The position numbers were made by a program, and so were the translations under genes. Of a DNA stretch of 64,000 bases, positions 11,621 through 24,114 are shown in pieces (position 1 is the stretch's first letter; every line of letters starts with the position of its first letter). The stretch comes from Protonemura montana. Lineage: Eukaryota > Arthropoda > Insecta > Plecoptera > Nemouridae. Where the stretch lies: the NCBI GenBank assembly GCA_947568835.1, contig OX387607.1:13283701-13347700 (forward strand). Direction: 5' to 3'. The notes beneath the pieces were generated by a model, which ran no database searches, was not told the DNA's origin, and saw nothing but the letters and a program-made list of their open reading frames with translations.

Positions 11621-12387
11621 ACTTTGTCAAGTCCATTTGACGTTTTTCGGTCGACAAGAGTTAACACAATCCAATCATCTGGGACATTACGCGTAATAAT
11701 GCACTTTGAGCAATATGCATTACGTGGTCGACACACAAATTGCAACTACATGCTGCACTATGCCGCATCGAAACTATTGAACGGTGCACAGATACATTGG
11801 TAATTGTGTATCAGAGAGGATTGATTGGAAAACATGGTTCGTGTCCGGTTGTTTCCATTGGCTGCTAAGAGCGATACAACTGTTGATTGATAAAGGACGG
11901 TTCTTTGTTAATGCTGCAATGCGATTTGTATTGGTTGATTAAATTTTCAATGACGGGAATGTTGTATCGGCGCCTGTGATGTTAATTAAAATGGGTTGGA
12001 ATATATGTACACGACGTCAATTATTGCTACACAAAATGTATGTTAATGCTTTGCCAATTTCTATTACCAGATCATCTGTCCGATCACCCATCATTCAAAA
12101 TCACAGTCAGTGCGGTACCATGTATCAATCAACTTTGTGTAATATGCAATGTTATATAATAATAAGTATTATCAATTATCGACAATTTGTATAATTAAAC
12201 GAGCTCCCATTGGTCCATGGCCATCATCAGGGAACAAAATGAAATGAAAGTTTTAGGGAAACATATTGGGCATGTGATATTAGTTTAGGATCAATGACCA
12301 CCAATAGCCAAGCTTTAACTCTTCGAATCGAAGACGATTTTGTTGTGCACGTGGCATCCTTCAAATGAACTGTTGCATCTTGGCAAG
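11621..12387. other. AT-rich intergenic DNA, nothing recognised
   Basis: Only a short plus frame (11976-12194) without features is present. Confidence 0.5.
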
Positions 12388-12396
12388 TCCAAGTCT

Positions 12397-12972
12397 AAGA
12401 TCACTAACCACCGAACGGTTCTCGTGTGATCACCGAAGTTAAGCAACACTGCGCTGTATCGATATTGGATGGGTGACCAAAGAACGGCTTAGCGTGTTAG
12501 AAACACCGATTTACGTGAGATCAGCAAAGTTGACACTGCGCTGGGTCAGCTTTTGAATATGTTCCCACCGATCAATTTGGCGTGTTGAAATACCGGTTCA
12601 CGTAAGATGACTGCGAAACACTACGCTGAGTCAGGTATTGAATGGGTGACCATCATACACATGACCAGTTCTGTTTGGGAGAGAAGTTTGAGGGATAAAA
12701 GTTAGTACAGCAACTTCATTCGCTTTGCGTATCAACCTCTAGACAGCATAGCAAAGGAACCATGTTATGCGAATTGGGCCGTTCAGTCGGTGGTCCCTTT
12801 GGTGCGTTTCGAAAGGAGTTAAGGCTACATGCCGGCACCGGGTTGCCCCTCTTATTTTCTGGGTTAGGTTAGGTAGTGATCCATATAATTACCAACTCAT
12901 TCACCGTCGCTTTGAAACCAATACCTCGTAGCCCGTTGCCAAAATAGTGCGTCGTTAAACATACAAATTAAA
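12397..12972 (+). mobile_element. SINE with three tandem 5S-like heads
   Basis: Three successive diverged copies of the 5S rRNA-like head precede one body and tail. Head 1 is about 12409-12485 (with GAAGTTAAGCAACACTGCGC), head 2 about 12486-12580 (GCAAAGTTGACACTGCGCTG) and head 3 about 12585-12690 (GAAACACTACGCTGAGTCAG). The tail ends CGTCGTTAAACATACAAATT. A nine-base repeat TCCAAGTCT at 12388-12396 and 12973-12981 is consistent with one retroposition event of the whole unit. Each head differs, so the array is older than a simple recent duplication. Confidence 0.8.
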
Positions 12973-13599
12973 TCCAAGTCTTTGATTCAAGTGGACGACA
13001 CCCAAGTTGACATTGCTTCTAGCATTTGTCGTCGATCACGTCTCTCTCTCTCTCTTTTTCCCTTCCCCCCCTTCTCAAAGAGGAATCGAAGTCGATAACA
13101 GATAAATAACTGCTTCAATCAGCGTTATTCGATGACATCGTATGTGTCTCGACAATTGACAAACGTCCCTCTGACACGAACGTCGTCCGAGGCGTCGTTG
13201 AAAGCGACGTCGACGTCTCAATTCAGTGTCGGTAGCGTCGTTAAGTACGGTGAAAAACATTGTAATTGATTTGTGTTATTAAAAATTTTAATTGCGAAGT
13301 CACGCAATGAGGAAGACTTTTGTATTGGTTTGGGCAGTTTTAGAAATGTGTGTGCAGTTTGAGATTGTTGGGTTGAAAGGAATGGATGGGTACCGAAATA
13401 TGTATGCCGTAAAAGATCTTTAAAATCTGGATGAAGCACTTAATTTTGTATGATATGTAAATCTATCTTAGACAGAGTATCCATTATACAAATTTTCTCG
13501 TCGGTAACATTTTTTAAATACAAAACATCTACATTGTAAAGCACATGTTTATTTTTAAGGTGCTATTTAGCGTCATGGTCACGTGGAAAAAGCACAATT

Positions 13600-13830
13600 C
13601 ACCTCTAAACGAGCTCTAAGCGAGCTCTAAACGATGGGCAAAAATATGTTGTGCTTTTGAAAGTTGGGGAGCTGGTCGTCAAGTTGGCCCCCCATTTAAA
13701 AAATGTATTTCCTCGACGGGGGGTTGAGGAGAACACTTTTTAAGGGCAGCAAAATTAGCTCTAAGCGATGAGCAAAAAATACTTTGTGATATCGAAAGTG
13801 CGGGGGGGGGGGGGGGGGCAACTTGACGTA
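13600..13830 (+). repeat. Imperfect local duplication with a G run
   Basis: CTCTAAACGATGGGCAAAAA and CTCTAAGCGATGAGCAAAAA begin two related segments about 145 bases apart. The second ends in a run of about 18 G residues (13802-13819). Confidence 0.55.
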
Positions 13831-14220
13831 CATTGTGGAGGCAATAAAATTCGATAAATGAATTGGATTAATTGACTTTGATTGTAAGATCAGTAAACAT
13901 ACATTGGATGAAGATTCTGATCACGTGTTAATAACGTTTGCACGTGGTACGCGAGTTTACAACGAATTCGACGTCGACGTCTCAATCCTGACGTTGAGAG
14001 CGTCGCGACGCCGCGAGGACCACGCCCTGAACGCATGGGTTCGACGCCCGGGGCGAGGGGTGCACGCTCACTCCCCCAGCGATATCAATCTGTTAATTAT
14101 CTCTATTAAATTATTACGATTACTGTGGTATTGATATTTCTCGTTTATTAATTTCTTTGTTATGTTATCGATGACCGTTATCAAATTCTGAGTTTTGATA
14201 ATTTGCTTTCGTCGCTTTTC

Positions 14221-14540
14221 GATGATGCACGAATAGGTTTCTAGACAAAAGAGCTTTCCTGGAAATTTAATGTTGGTTTTTAGACTCAATCATGTCAAAA
14301 AGCAAAACTAACCTTTTTCGAAACGGGAGTTTGAACGTTCTACAAAAATGACGTATAATTTTTTAATTTAGTTTCAATGAGATAGATACCTTTCATTGAT
14401 GCACGGGTAGATTTTTGGACAAAAGAGCTTTCATGGGAATTTTGGTTTTTAAACTCATGTCAAATAGCAGCTCTGCCTTTTAGAAAAAGCAAACTTTTGT
14501 CAACGCGGAGTTTTGAACGTTATAAAAAAATGAAATATCC
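14221..14540 (+). repeat. Tandem duplication with a period of about 174 bases
   Basis: GATGCACGAATAGGTTTCTA and GATGCACGGGTAGATTTTTG start two copies. Both continue ACAAAAGAGCTTTC, CTCATGTCAAA-type sequence and GAGTTTGAACGTT. Confidence 0.65.
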
Positions 14541-15158
14541 CATTTAGTTTTTCTAGTTTTTTAGTCATAAATGTCACTGACATGATGTCGTTGACATTGA
14601 CGAGTCAGAGGTTCTGTACTCGTTCACGACATTGGGTTCTTTTGGGTCTGTGTCAATGACATTCCAGACTTCTTTCATTGACACGATGGTTATGATACGC
14701 CGATTACCAAAAACCTAGCGAAAAATTAAGGGAAAATTGAAAAAAATTAAATTTATTTAATTAAGATTTTAATTCAAATCACCAGTTTGAAAAATATCGA
14801 TATTTTTCAGCATTTAGAGCAGAAACCACACTTTGTAGACAACCTGAAGAACTATATTAAAACCGTATTTATGCTAAAAATTAAATCCACTCTCAGGATA
14901 TTTATACATCTTAGTTAAAGCTAATCTGTGGATTTTGTATAAGCATTTAGTACCACCACAAAATGTAAAATCACAAATTAATAAACAATCACAGCAACAA
15001 ATCAACGTTCAAAACATCATTTTTATCATCATCATCATTTGTCATCATCAAAATAGTGCAGTCACAAATAGTGCATTTAAACACATGACATCGCCGTCAC
15101 CCTGGGACCAACACTTTTTCCAAACTCTAAACAACACCTCCTTAGTGGACAACGAACA

Positions 15159-15329
15159 ATGGGTGGTCGTCAAATCCTGTCGAAGACTTTAGTGCAGGTA
15201 AAGCTTTCAGAATACCGCGAGTTAATCGAGTTATCACTACAAAGGGACATCTGCGCGGATGCAGTGTCCCTTCGCGTAGATCGCATCTTGTTGTGGTACA
15301 GCAAGGCTAATTATTTACTGTTTTTCTAA
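15159..15329 (+). CDS. Small open frame, 56 codons, unrecognised
   Basis: An ATG in near-ideal context (A at -3, G at +4) opens 56 codons beginning MGGRQILSKTLVQVKLSEY and ending LLWYSKANYLLFF, then TAA. The composition is more protein-like than most short frames here, with an amphipathic middle. CAG followed by GTAAAG after codon 13 is also a good splice donor, so it could instead be a short first exon. No family is recognised, and it sits in otherwise empty DNA. Confidence 0.2.
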   Translation: MGGRQILSKTLVQVKLSEYRELIELSLQRDICADAVSLRVDRILLWYSKANYLLFF

Positions 15330-16639
15330 AAGGAATTTAAAAATTGGGTGTCAAAACGTATGTCCTTTTCATCCCGGCGTAAGTGACAATTAAAATTTGA
15401 AACAAAATAGCTGCTCAATTGAGTAATAGTCAATTCAACTTCTGTTTCTTCTGTCAATTACCGTCAATTCTGTAATTTAGTTACAAACTCTGTTGGCTCT
15501 CCTAAGATCTTCAACGAAAGATGGCAAGAAAATAGTCACCTCTCTGTCACTATATACTAGCCTTTTTCGTTCAGCGAGAGAACATACTCTGCCGCCAGGG
15601 GCGCCACTGGTCGTTTTGTGGTGACAAGCAGACCAACTGTCATTTATTTAAATATTACAAACGCGTTTGTCGTGTGAAGATGATTCGTTTTTCGAGCTAT
15701 TATCAGATTCGTTCTACTAAAATAACAATACAAGGAGTTATTTTGAAACCCAACCACTGAAATTATCACTGAAATTGTATTAACGAAATGATAGCAAAGC
15801 TAAGCGCAGCCTTGGGGTGGTAACTTCTCTCACCGTCTGGACTGAAATAGGAACAATGAAAAACAAAAAAGTAAATATAAAAGAAAAGTTATGGGATCTT
15901 GAAGCATTTCTTTGCACAGTTGTTCAAATTGCTAGTAACTGGAGTGCGGGTAGGAGGTAAAATGGAGGGACTTGCTATTTAGGATTTAGCCAGAGTGTTC
16001 ATGGCCCATGATGATTGTACGCTTTAGTCTGCGTGGACTGCATATTAAGTAAAGGCGAACGAAGAAAATCCACGCACTACTTTAGCCCTCAACTATTTAG
16101 CTGCAAAGATTAACCAGATTATTTTTATCGATAAAAAGTTGATTTGGACAACATATTATCGAATCCAATCGCCCGCGACGACAGCAAAATACGGATACAA
16201 AAAAATCATAAAATAAAATTCGTTTTCCCGGATGATTACCCGGGCTTTATGGAAGCTAATATCGATGTCATCGACCCCCCCCCCCCCCCCTTTACCCGTG
16301 GTCAAGCGTCAACAATAGCGTAGTCACTACTAGTCTGCCCAGGGACATGCCGTGGACAATGCGAACCAATCATCGATCGTGTCCGGCGATCCCGTCCCTT
16401 CGAAAGACTCCAGCTTTCTTCCCCTTTCCGCTCCGATATAGAAAATCGCCCTTCACTGCGTCGGCTGCAAGGACGGTTTATTACCAGCGGGGCATTAACC
16501 TAGAGAAAATAAAATGTTACCATTAAATGACACCGAGTCTTGGTGGCAAGCGAGAAAATTCTTGTGTTGCTCAAATTCCGAAGTGAAAATATCAAAGCGT
16601 GATGTCGTTCTTCTTCTATATTTGTCTTAGCGCTAATGT

Positions 16640-16870
16640 TAAACTGTCTTCGCGATAATTCTCCGCCAAAAGACTACTTTACCGACTCAAATGTAGGATG
16701 CTGCTAGGTGGAGTCAACGTCGTTTCGAGCGTTAAGAGATTTCGAATTGTTAATTTTCACAGATTTGCTCACATTTGAGACTGGTTTACGCTAAATTAAT
16801 CTTTATTAATGCTAACCTCAATGATAGATTACCACGTATCGATTTTTGAACATTTCGGAAATTGATTTAA
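16640..16870. mobile_element. Fold-back family, partial copy
   Basis: Left-arm words (GTTAAACTGTCTTCGCG, GACTACTTTACCGACTCAAA) run into the centre (CACATTTGAGACTGGTTTAC, ACCTCAATGATAGAT). Confidence 0.7.
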
Positions 16871-18124
16871 AAAAAAAAACAGCTCTATTAGGTTGGAGGA
16901 AAATCAAGAGATTCAAAAGTAAAGACTACGGTTAAATAAAATATTTAATTTTTTTAATTTTTTGACAGTATAAGAAATAATACTGCTTGCGTTAGATTCT
17001 TTAAAAATATAGTTTGCGTTACGAAATGGCGACAAAACAGGAACAGCTCTTCAAGCTGATGAAATTATTTGAACCAAAAAATAACTCTCTTTCAGATTGA
17101 CAGTCAAGTTTCACTCATAAAATGACAAAAAAACCAGATGAAAACGCATTTTTCGAATCTATTTTCCATCGCGCGCAAATCTCCATCGTACTCTTTGACT
17201 TGAACCCAACACAAGCTCCCAAACATCTCGTATGACTTCCGCTGGTTTCAGGACTCGGCCCAGGGACTCTCTTCCCGGGCCCTTGATCGAGTTACCCTTC
17301 CACGGGTCCAGCGATCCTGTTCGCGAGGAGAGAGGAAGGGGGTTATCCGGGCCCCTGGGGGTGCTGAACACGTGACGCCATTAGACGGGCGTCGATTCAA
17401 TCTCGTGCGGCCAATGGGTGAAGACGTCGTGTCGCCTGACCGACGTCGACTCATGCGATATTCATACGTTTCTTTGTTTTGCGCCAGGCGGGGTGAAGAA
17501 AGGGAGATGTCTTTTGGGTCTTATGGATTCTTTTCACTATTATATTTCTGGATTTAAATAAATAAGATACGTTTGGGATAATATTTTAGCATTTCCTCGA
17601 TGCTTTTCAAAGTGGATGAAATTTCAATCTTTCAAATCTCAAGCTATTCCTTTTCTCGCATCTTTCAACTTCGCATGGTTTGTGGGGAAAGCCCCAAGGC
17701 TTGAATATTTTCTATACCTATTCGAATCTTTTATGACGACTTATATTTTCCAACGTTAAAGGAACCGGGAAATTTAACTATAGCTGCACAAGAACATATT
17801 TCTTTTATATTTTTGTAACGGTCGCGGCTAGGTTGAGGTAAAACTGTGTGAATGCAGTAACTTCGAAGCACAGTTCGTGGCTTTCTGTGATAGCAGGAAT
17901 ACTATAAAAGCATCTTTACTCCAGAAAAGTGTGCGAAGTTCGTTTCACACTCCCGAGCTGGCCACTAATCATTCGTTTCCTTCGAGAAAATTCACCGACT
18001 TGGTACCAATATGCCGCAAGATATGATGAGAAAATTAAGTCACTTTCGTTGAGTGTGCAATTGTAGTGACCACGTGTCATTTAAATCTTAAATGAAGCTA
18101 AATTAAACCGATTTCCGTTGAAAT

Positions 18125-18260
18125 ATTTACAATAATGAATGGTAAAATTTCAGGGAGTAAACTACAAGTTAGACTGACCAAAATTTTTCAAAAAGTATTT
18201 GTCAAAACTAGTGCTAAGGTTAGCAAAAGTAGACATGATTCGAAAAACCGTTATAAAAGT
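18125..18260 (+). repeat. Unclassified dispersed repeat, copy 3
   Basis: GTCAAAACTAGTGCTAAGGT and AGTAGACATGATTCGAAAAA are shared. The left part is decayed. Confidence 0.6.
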
Positions 18261-19401
18261 CTTATTATTTTTAAAAATCACATATAATTTTTTATAAAGA
18301 TACCACTAGAAAACAATCGATGCTTAGAGAAATAGCCCACTTGTTTTGCCAACGTTTTGTACCTAATTAGAACTAGTTACACAATATATTACACAATATA
18401 ACGTTACTTATATTAATCTTTAACAGCAACGTTATCAAAGATGAAAGCTTTTCAAGCCAATTGTCAATATGTCAGGTCTTCACCTTTAATAAAGGTCTCT
18501 TAGCATTTTACGAAATTTTCAAAATTTTCGAAATTTTACAAAATTTACAAAGGATTTGAAGCCCAATTAAAAAACAGTGTTTTTATTATTCATTATACCG
18601 GGAAATCTGATATGTATAAAAACCAAGAGGACCGTCCCATTATATTTCATATACTTTTACGCAAATCCCCAGCGTATGGCACCAATTGTAGTGAAAGTAC
18701 AATCGTTAGCTTGAAAAATTCATTACCCTCACAATTTATGTTATTACTGTTTATCTAAACAAAAAACGTCAACATTTGTATAAAATTTCCTTCATAATAC
18801 TGATTAAAATCATTTTCATTCAACTTATCAAACCTGTCGAGTCACATTTGGACAGAGCAAAGGAAAAACCTAGTACGAGTAGGTATATAAAAAGGCCACA
18901 GAATGACTAAGAAAATAAGTCAAAGTGATTATGCCAAGACTTTCCTCACGAGCTCCTTTCAGAACTTAACATTTTGGAATACCTGTTTTTAACCTCTAAA
19001 ATCAGTCCAAAAATTATACGATTTTTACGCTTATAATAAAGACTCAAAAAAAATCGCAACTTTGACTCATTTTTGTCGCTGACCTTTTCTGCCTGACCTA
19101 CATGGTTTTTGAATCTTATTACAAAGTCCACAATCTAGCCAATACATACCTTCACAATCATCTACATTTCCTTCTGAAGCTTTTGTGGTCTTTGCGGAGG
19201 CCTACAATTGCTCCAGACATTTGAAAAGCTTTCAACAACAGAATACAGTACAGCGATAGTTCAACAATAATTGCCGCCATCGGTATCCACTTAAGAGCTG
19301 CACCCAAACATTACTGCATGCACTTTGCTCATGCCTAACGCGTCGTAATGCATTTATAGCTACTATCTGTTTCCCCGTAAGGGGTGGGTGCCGCATACAA
19401 C

Positions 19402-19539
19402 TCTATTAGGCGACAGAGGGTGGCTCCTGGGACCGGAGCCACCGGGTGAAATGGGGGTGAGGGGGGTTTGATATTAAACTAAACGAGTGGTGTCGCAGGT
19501 CTAATAGTGATCATTTCACCCCCGGTGAGCTCTAATAGA
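19402..19539 (+). other. Nested inverted repeats
   Basis: TCTATTAG (19402) pairs with CTAATAGA (19532). Inside it, CACCGGGTGAAATG (19440) pairs with CATTTCACCCCCGGTG (19512). The block is GC-rich, unlike its surroundings, and has no open frame. Confidence 0.45.
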
Positions 19540-22035
19540 CCAGGCCCCTGCAAAACAGCCGAGCTGGGGGCCAGATGGGCTCATTTCATTAACCTTGCTA
19601 GAGGGGGGAAGGGGGCTCTTAGCTTTATCAAAACACTACACTGAACCTCCACCCTTACACGCGGCTCGAATAAAAACAGTTCTGTGTGGCATGGTGGAAT
19701 GAAGTCAAAGCGGCAGAGTAATTTTTATTAAAACATGCATTTCCTAAGAGCTTTTCATGTTGCAAGTTTTTGATTTATGTTTTGCTCACAAAACTATCTG
19801 CTGGCTGGATTTGGAATGGGATGAAGATTCTTCGGTTCGCTTTGTGCATTCTTGAAGATAGTTGATAGCGAAGCGAAGACTTACATTAGATTTAATACAT
19901 TTATAAACCTACTAAATACGGTTAGAAATAGCAAGAAGCTATTGACTAAGTTGCTTTTCTGTTTAAGAGGTAGATATTCTAGAAACACTATTTAACTTTC
20001 TTCTTTTCTGGCAAGAGTAATAAGTCCATTTAGGCAAAGGAAGCTTGTAATACGTCAAAGTTGTGAAGTTTTACTATACAGGGATGTAGCATGAAAGCTC
20101 TTTCGGTTGTCTAAGAGCTTTTCTTAATTCGGAGATTATATTTATCTGTTATACGTATCTCTAGGTCGGCTGAGTCCTCTATACAGGAGGAGGGGAGAGA
20201 GAAGTACACACAGTTTTGCGGCTGGCTTTTATGACTGGTTTGCCTGTAGAATTCGTGTCTTCACATTATGAAAGGCATGGCGGCAAGTCGAGAGTTTTGC
20301 TTGTGCTGTTTAAGAGGCATTAATATGATTACTACGTTGGCTATGAGAAAAGCGGCAGTTGGGTAGTGGGTAGGGGGGGTTTGAAAATGCATGGGGGAGC
20401 GGGGAGCGGGGCGCGGGAAAGTCGAGGTTTCATAATTTCCCAACTTTAGATATTTTCTTGGCGTTTTCCCGGCGACTTGGCGCATGGTACAGTCGTAGGT
20501 CGGTGAAAATGTGATGCTGTCGTTCGGTTAGGGGTTGGCATTTTGTCATTGGATCCTTTTGCTTAATATTTCTGGCAAATTTTATAAGAACCTAACATTA
20601 AATGCAATACAATGTGGCTGTGGCCAGAGAACAATTGATTAAAAGTCTAGGTCCGAATTTTCTCACTCAAGACACACATTGATATTGGAAATAAATGCTG
20701 TGAAATTTGAATTTAAAAATAATAAAAAAGAAATTAAATAATTTCTTTGCTGTAATCTTTTTTTTCTAGTATACTACACACATTTATTGTATAAAAATTG
20801 TACCTTTTACAACCACGCACTCTAAACTCGTACATCTGGGGCATATTTTTCTCTCAACCCCTAGGTACTCGTCAAGGTAACAACCCCTAAAAAAAAAAAA
20901 AAACACCGTCATCAATTGGCTGACCATCTTTGAACTCACCCCAAATTTCCCCCAAAACCCATCTCACGGGCTCAACTTTTGATCACCAGCCGGCGATACC
21001 AACCTCGCGACGGAAAACGACTTCTTAAAGCTTTCGCTCTACTCATCATAATCTTGTACAATCTTCGGCTCGCAGTTAAACAGCTTGATGAAAGGATCCA
21101 ACTCCATTGACAACATTCATTCTTTCTCTTACCATCCATCGTAGCGACCAATTACAAGCCAAGAAAGCTACAGCTCCTTATCTCTTATCATATTAGCGTG
21201 CCGAACCTTTGAGCGATGAGCCTCAATGGACGAATAACTACGAGAATTGTATAGAGGATTCTGCAAATCAACTTTGATCATTTCGAGATTATGTACGTAC
21301 AAAAAGATGAATAAAAACGCTGTGCACGAATGTATCCGTGATTAGCTTGAAATGAAGTATGCGCCAACAGCGTGCTCGAACGGACAATTTACCAGTACAG
21401 AGATCATTTGATAGATTTTTGTGTTGCCAGTGTTTACCGTGAGCAGCGCGCGCGTCGCCAGAAAGATGCTTTGATTGGAATCGATCTGAGCGTATTGAAC
21501 GTTGGCTGATGATTGCAATTTGAGCCCCGCAAAGGACCCGCAAAACTCTGAGAATTTCCAGAAATTTTTCACGCAGAAGCCCTCAAAGTGTCCAAAAAAA
21601 GACCCCGTAAAATGAGGGTTTGATGACAAGATGCGTCCCGCAAAGTTCCCGCAACAAAATTTCACCGGAGTTTGTGACGAACCAGGATAAATACTTACCG
21701 GTTCGTACTAAAAATATATAAAGATGATTTTAAGAGTAAATTGAATTTAAATCTTACTTTGAATTCGGGTGACGGTCCAGCTAGAAGCCGTGATGCAACG
21801 TTTTGGGCCCGTTGGGCGTATGACCTTGAGCAGAAACGACTGGCTTTTCGATTACACCTACCACGAATCATCAGAACTAACGCTACCGAGAACCGCAATG
21901 CAAAACAATTAATTAGACCATATCAACTAACAGCAAATGCATTAGTCTGATTTTTATGACACAGGATGTGCAAACGCTACTCACTTTGCGCGTAGCATCT
22001 TCCAATTTCATAGGAATATACGTGGTGTAACTGTA

Positions 22036-22467
22036 TTATTATTATTTGTGGTGTTTAACGACGCACTGTTTTGACATCTGGCCATGCGGCACTGGTCTAA
22101 TGGCGTCGGTGAATGTGTGGATGATGATGAACCTAACCTACCCTAGAAGGGAGGAGAGGAAACCCGGTGCCGGCACGTAGCCTACTCTTGTTGAAGAGCA
22201 CCAAGGGGACCATCGGCTTAACGTCCCTTCCGAAGGACGGTACAACGCGAACAGCAGGATTCCTCCACAAATCCATGCTGTCGAGAGGTTGATAAGCAAG
22301 GTGGGTGAAGTTGCTGTACTAACTTTCATCCCTATAACCTTTCTCCCGAACAGAACTGGTCATGTGTATGATGGTCAACCCATCCAATACCTGACTCAGC
22401 GCAGTGTTGCTTAACTTCGGTGATCCAACGAGAACCGGTGTTTCCAACACGCCAAACCGTTCGGTGT
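22036..22467 (-). mobile_element. Full-length 5S-headed SINE with target duplication
   Basis: This has the same head, body and tail as the copy at 31.8 kb, reading on the minus strand. An 11-base duplication GTGTAACTGTA flanks it (22025-22035 and 22468-22478). The tail is ATT-rich. The structure is intact and looks recent. Confidence 0.93.
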
Positions 22468-22478
22468 GTGTAACTGTA

Positions 22479-23436
22479 AACCAATTATTTTCAGTCGGGT
22501 CGGGTTTCAACATTGTTTCAAATTCAAAACGAATTTCAGAGTAATCCGAAACATCTATTTCAGCTGAAGAATACACTTTCCAGTGGCGTAATGTCATTTT
22601 AAGATAACATCCAACACTCAAACCAACCTTCAGGGGTCTAATAAACCACGCCTTCACATCTCAGGCACAATTTAGCATCGCCTTGTTACCCCCGTGACAA
22701 ATGACTGCCGAGTGTTCTTATTTAAATGGTTAAAGTCTCACCCCTATCCTCTAAATTCTCCAGCGCCCTCTCGAGTAATTAAGCAGGTAGCGCTCGCCGC
22801 GAGGGTCGACTTAATGAATTAATGTCGCTATGGTTTGAAACAAGACCCGCTAGGTTATAACACACTTTGCCGCGTTACCGTGATTACCAAGCCCACGGCT
22901 TAACCTGTGTTTACGACTCGTTTTTGAAAGGCCGTGAAAGAAGTTTATGAGTTTCGTGCAGGTTGGAGTTGGATGTAGCAGGAAGTAGCGTTAAGAGTGA
23001 CTTTTCGTTGATGTTGTTGCCAAGAAAAAATCTGCTTCTCAACGTGATTGTCTTTGGGTTCTTACTGAATAATTTCCAGTTCATAACCTTTTTAATGTAA
23101 CCCGAAACCACATATGGATAAATGCGTATATGTATATAAGTGTATATAATGGATCCACATTATTAACTTCATTTCTGGCCAAGAAGATCCTGGCAAGCTA
23201 CGACCTCTCACGTTGTCAGGCGAGATCTTCCGGCCTGGCGCAAGCAACAGTCTAAAATCTGGTCGTAACCGAAGTTAATCTATGTTCATATCTTCACAAT
23301 AAGGGCGTTTAAGTACAATCTGCAGGACGAATCACGTTCAGTACCTTCCAGTATGCAATATTTTTGGTTTTTTCACTAGGGAGCTGAAACCAGCAAGCGC
23401 TGGATGTAGGGGAAGCTAGACTGGAAAACTGTGCGA
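22479..23436. other. Intergenic DNA, nothing recognised
   Basis: No coding, RNA or repeat structure could be supported here. Confidence 0.5.
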
Positions 23437-23600
23437 CCGAAGCGGGATACGAACCCGGAACCTTCCAATTGCCGGTCGGGTATTCTACCAACTCAGCTAT
23501 CCGGGCACACATATTCCAGTTTTCGCGGGGTGGTATAAGGGATCCGACCGGCAATTGAGAGGTCCCGGGTTCGTATCCCGGTTGGGTCGTACATAATTTA
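23437..23600. repeat. Second tRNA-like family, inverted pair
   Basis: The minus copy (about 23437-23510) reads GCCCGGATAGCTGAGTTGGT, with box B GGTTCGTATCCC. This resembles a tRNA-Lys-type head. The plus copy (about 23526-23600) shares GATCCGACCGGCAATTG, GGTTCGTATCCCGG and GGGTCGTAC. The stems are decayed, so these are not working tRNA genes. Confidence 0.65.
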
Positions 23601-23725
23601 GATCCCCTTTCCAACTTCCAGTATTTTCTTCTCCAGTTCTGGTACAGGTTTCGGAACACGCAGGGTAGCTTAAAACTTTCCAACGTCTCCCCTCTATTAA
23701 TACCTGGCATAGCGTACGTGAACTG

Positions 23726-23845
23726 GAATTTCCAACACGGTGAACTGTTCGTTGGTCATCCGTCCAATACCAGAACCAGCGCAGTGTTTCTTAACCTTGG
23801 TGGTCTCACAAGAACCAGTGTTTCCAAAACTCCAAACCGTTCAGT
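23726..23845 (-). mobile_element. 5S-like SINE head, with a piece of a second head
   Basis: On the minus strand a complete diverged 5S-like head (23752-23843) is followed by the start of another head (23726-23751). The head-to-head tandem arrangement resembles the copies at 12.4 and 58.5 kb. No body follows directly. Confidence 0.65.
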
Positions 23846-23939
23846 TATAAGGAAGTTCATTATAGATTGGGTAAACAGCTAGGACATTTTTTTAATTGAA
23901 AAGGAACCAATTTTCTGTGATACATAAAATTTTTTCACG

Positions 23940-24114
23940 ACGACTTACTACAGGAGAAGCGCTACATGCCGGCACCGGGTTTCCACTCCTCCCTTCCAAA
24001 CTTGATTGGGTTCTTCAGCATCCTCGTCATCATTCACTCATTCACCAACGCCATTAGACCTGTGCCACATGCCCAGATGTCAAAACAGTGCGTCGTTGAA
24101 CCCCATTAATCAAA
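23940..24114 (+). mobile_element. 5S-headed SINE 3' body and tail fragment
   Basis: The plus-strand remnant reads from the CATGCCGGCACCGGGTTTCC part of the body to GTGCGTCGTTGAACCCC and an AAT-rich tail. Its orientation is opposite to the neighbouring head fragment. Confidence 0.75.

Larger units (their letters stand above)
12982..16639. other. Intergenic DNA with GC islands and local duplications
   Basis: GC islands at 13165-13245 and 13965-14065 carry GCGTC/GACGTC words, including GCGTCGCGACGC at 14000-14011. The duplications at 13.6 and 14.2 kb and the small frame at 15159 are listed separately. Confidence 0.5.
16871..22024. other. Mostly unique AT-rich DNA
   Basis: A GC island with GACGTCGTGTCGCC words lies at 17370-17455, and the nested inverted repeat is at 19402. 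Short frames at 18946, 21342 and 21741 show no recognisable domain. Confidence 0.5.

Noticed and set aside
12409-12690. 5S rRNA genes
   Set aside because: Only the internal promoter-like regions resemble 5S. The sequence is diverged and joined to a SINE body and tail.
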